Under the pieces are notes generated by a model that saw nothing but the letters and a program-made list of their open reading frames with translations, did not search any database and had not been told where the DNA came from. Positions 63,997 through 64,000 of a DNA stretch of 64,000 nucleotides are shown here, in pieces; position 1 is the stretch's first letter, and every line of letters starts with the position of its first letter. The DNA lies in NCBI GenBank assembly GCA_016294075.1, contig JAEDCQ010000008.1, positions 10,731-74,730 on the forward strand, in the 5' to 3' direction. A program made the position numbers and the translations under genes. The stretch is from Lachnospiraceae bacterium (lineage in GTDB: Bacteria > Bacillota > Clostridia > Lachnospirales > Lachnospiraceae).

Positions 63997-64000
63997 GCTT

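Overview
The window reads as chromosomal DNA of an anaerobic, spore-forming Firmicute of class Clostridia, most probably family Lachnospiraceae. This rests on the gene families: SpoIIID, SpoVT, SpoVG, a SipL-like SPOCS/LysM protein, a GlgC/GlgD pair, a long ~390-residue PRPP synthetase, AsnA next to AsnS, a T-box in front of ileS and several small proteins of a type I associate with Lachnospiraceae. Strong AGGAGG-type ribosome binding sites, moderately AT-rich DNA and short bidirectional terminators between convergent genes fit. I see no prophage, CRISPR array, rRNA or tRNA gene. It is mostly a dense housekeeping region.

Layout. 1-2.2 kb: end of the ATP synthase operon (atpG tail, atpD, atpC). 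2.2-5.3 kb: two lineage-type unknowns. 5.3-5.9 kb: queT with a preQ1-I riboswitch on the minus strand. 6-9.8 kb: a heterodimeric ABC exporter. 9.8-14.7 kb (minus): prs, a DnaC/DnaI-type loader, a DnaD-type primosome protein and murC, with DnaA-box arrays between dnaD and murC. 15-17.7 kb: glycogen synthesis (glgC, glgD), then spoVG. 17.8-23.4 kb: pth, mfd, a HAD phosphatase and an AlkD-like protein. 23.4-25.9 kb: asnS-asnA. 26-27.8 kb: a membrane-tethered XRE regulator and spoVT with a structured leader. 27.8-31 kb: pncB (minus), then a PadR regulator with its membrane partner. 31-34.5 kb: T-box and ileS. 34.5-39.4 kb: glgP and an aconitase-family hydratase. 39.5-43 kb: an unknown protein with Ca-binding-like repeats, a SpoIIQ-like protein and a GH9-like protein. 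43-49.4 kb: ddl-murF, plsC (minus) and pyrC-pyrK-pyrD. 49.4-52.4 kb: a YczE-type membrane protein, a SipL-like spore coat protein and an unknown 196-residue protein. 52.5-58.8 kb: ispE, a GntR regulator, murI, a YwiB-like protein, a trigger-factor-like lipoprotein and an NlpC/P60 hydrolase. 58.8-64 kb: trkH-trkA (minus), spoIIID and guaA. The right edge holds two adjacent hairpins that may begin a mobile element.

The most informative layer is regulatory. Near-consensus promoters for alternative sigma factors stand in front of the genes one would expect: sigma-E type before spoIIID and before the SipL-like gene, and sigma-F type before the SpoIIQ-like gene. Two genes of unknown function (39583-40731 and 51805-52395) each carry a sigma-D/FliA-type flagellar promoter (TAAA-N15/16-RCCGATAW), which suggests a motile host and ties both unknowns to the flagellar regulon. 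Other candidates are a terminator-like hairpin that occludes the spoVT ribosome binding site, contiguous DnaA boxes upstream of the primosome operon, and three 9-bp repeats at exactly 36-bp spacing before padR. All assignments come from reading the sequence; no database search was run.
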